Below, piece by piece: positions 13,236-13,398 of a stretch of 13,398 nt of DNA. A program made the position numbers and the translations under genes. Numbering within the stretch: position 1 is the stretch's first letter; every line of letters begins with the position of its first letter. The notes under the pieces were generated by a model, which saw only the letters and a program-made list of their open reading frames with translations, was not told where the DNA came from and ran no database searches. Source of the DNA: Haliscomenobacter sp. (lineage in GTDB: Bacteria > Bacteroidota > Bacteroidia > Chitinophagales > Saprospiraceae); NCBI GenBank assembly GCA_016713275.1, contig JADJPL010000027.1:1-13398 (forward strand). Direction: 5' to 3'.

Positions 13236-13398
13236 GGGTCGGGGGAGGACAGGCAAAGAACGGTAGGTTGAGTGGGAGGCGCCTCGGTCAGGGTGAGTGG
13301 TGGTTGAGTGGTTGGTGGTTAGTGGTTAGGGTAATGGACTTGCTGACCCCTTTGGGCTCATCTTCTTAGTATTTTTCATAACTACGGCTTGTCCGTAT
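13226..13398 (+). repeat. direct repeat unit, copy B (cut by window end)
   Basis: Matches copy A in order and orientation with small indels, for example GGCGCCTCGGTCAGGG for GGCGCCGGTCAGGG and a longer GGTTG tract. The match continues to the last base of the window, so the copy is incomplete here and more copies may follow. Confidence 0.85.

Overview
The window looks like a chromosomal accessory stretch from a member of the Bacteroidota, possibly a Saprospirales-type genome. The reasons are a WG-repeat secreted protein, a long RsgA, a chromosomal KilA-N protein, AbiJ_NTD4-type defence remnants, weak or absent Shine-Dalgarno sites, and degenerate GG-heptamer repeats between genes. This is inference from gene content, not a search. 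Base composition is mosaic by eye: AT-rich at 1-2600, intermediate around rsgA and 8100-11500, and GC-rich in the esterase (6303-7958) and the oxidoreductase (11666-12628).

Layout. 1-1562 is the 3' part of a broken gene for a GHKL-ATPase-type protein with a C-terminal PD-(D/E)XK-like motif. 1754-2596 is a broken AbiJ_NTD4/HEPN-type abortive-infection gene; together they look like a decaying defence island. 2714-3781 is an intact rsgA (ribosome-assembly GTPase). 3845-4022 is a dispersed non-coding repeat (element E). 4286-5307 is an insertion sequence with perfect 14-bp terminal inverted repeats, a target duplication and a transposase gene with two frameshifts. It sits 6 bp upstream of an intact KilA-N gene (5314-6096). 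6303-7958 is a secreted esterase-fold alpha/beta hydrolase. Convergent to it, 9962-8128 (minus) encodes a secreted protein I cannot name plus a short overlapping frame. Diverging from it by 44 bp is a secreted WG-repeat protein (10007-11527). 11666-12628 is a Gfo/Idh/MocA oxidoreductase gene broken by about five frameshifts, whose last codons run into a heptanucleotide minisatellite (12631-12757). The right end (12783-13398) is non-coding repeat DNA: two direct copies of a 446-bp-period unit and three more copies of element E, one of them inverted.

How the parts relate. rsgA is housekeeping. The secreted pair 8128-9962/10007-11527 may share control through its very short divergent intergenic region. 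The two defence genes, the IS, KilA-N and the repeats are what one expects of a mobile, decaying accessory region. Broken genes (about 13 indels plus one nonsense codon) and fully intact long genes are interleaved. The indels lie mostly in homopolymers, so base-calling error must be excluded before they are called genuine pseudogenes. I found no intact multigene system that I can claim as new; the best novelty candidate is the element E repeat family with its hairpin and coupled tandem/inverted arrangement.
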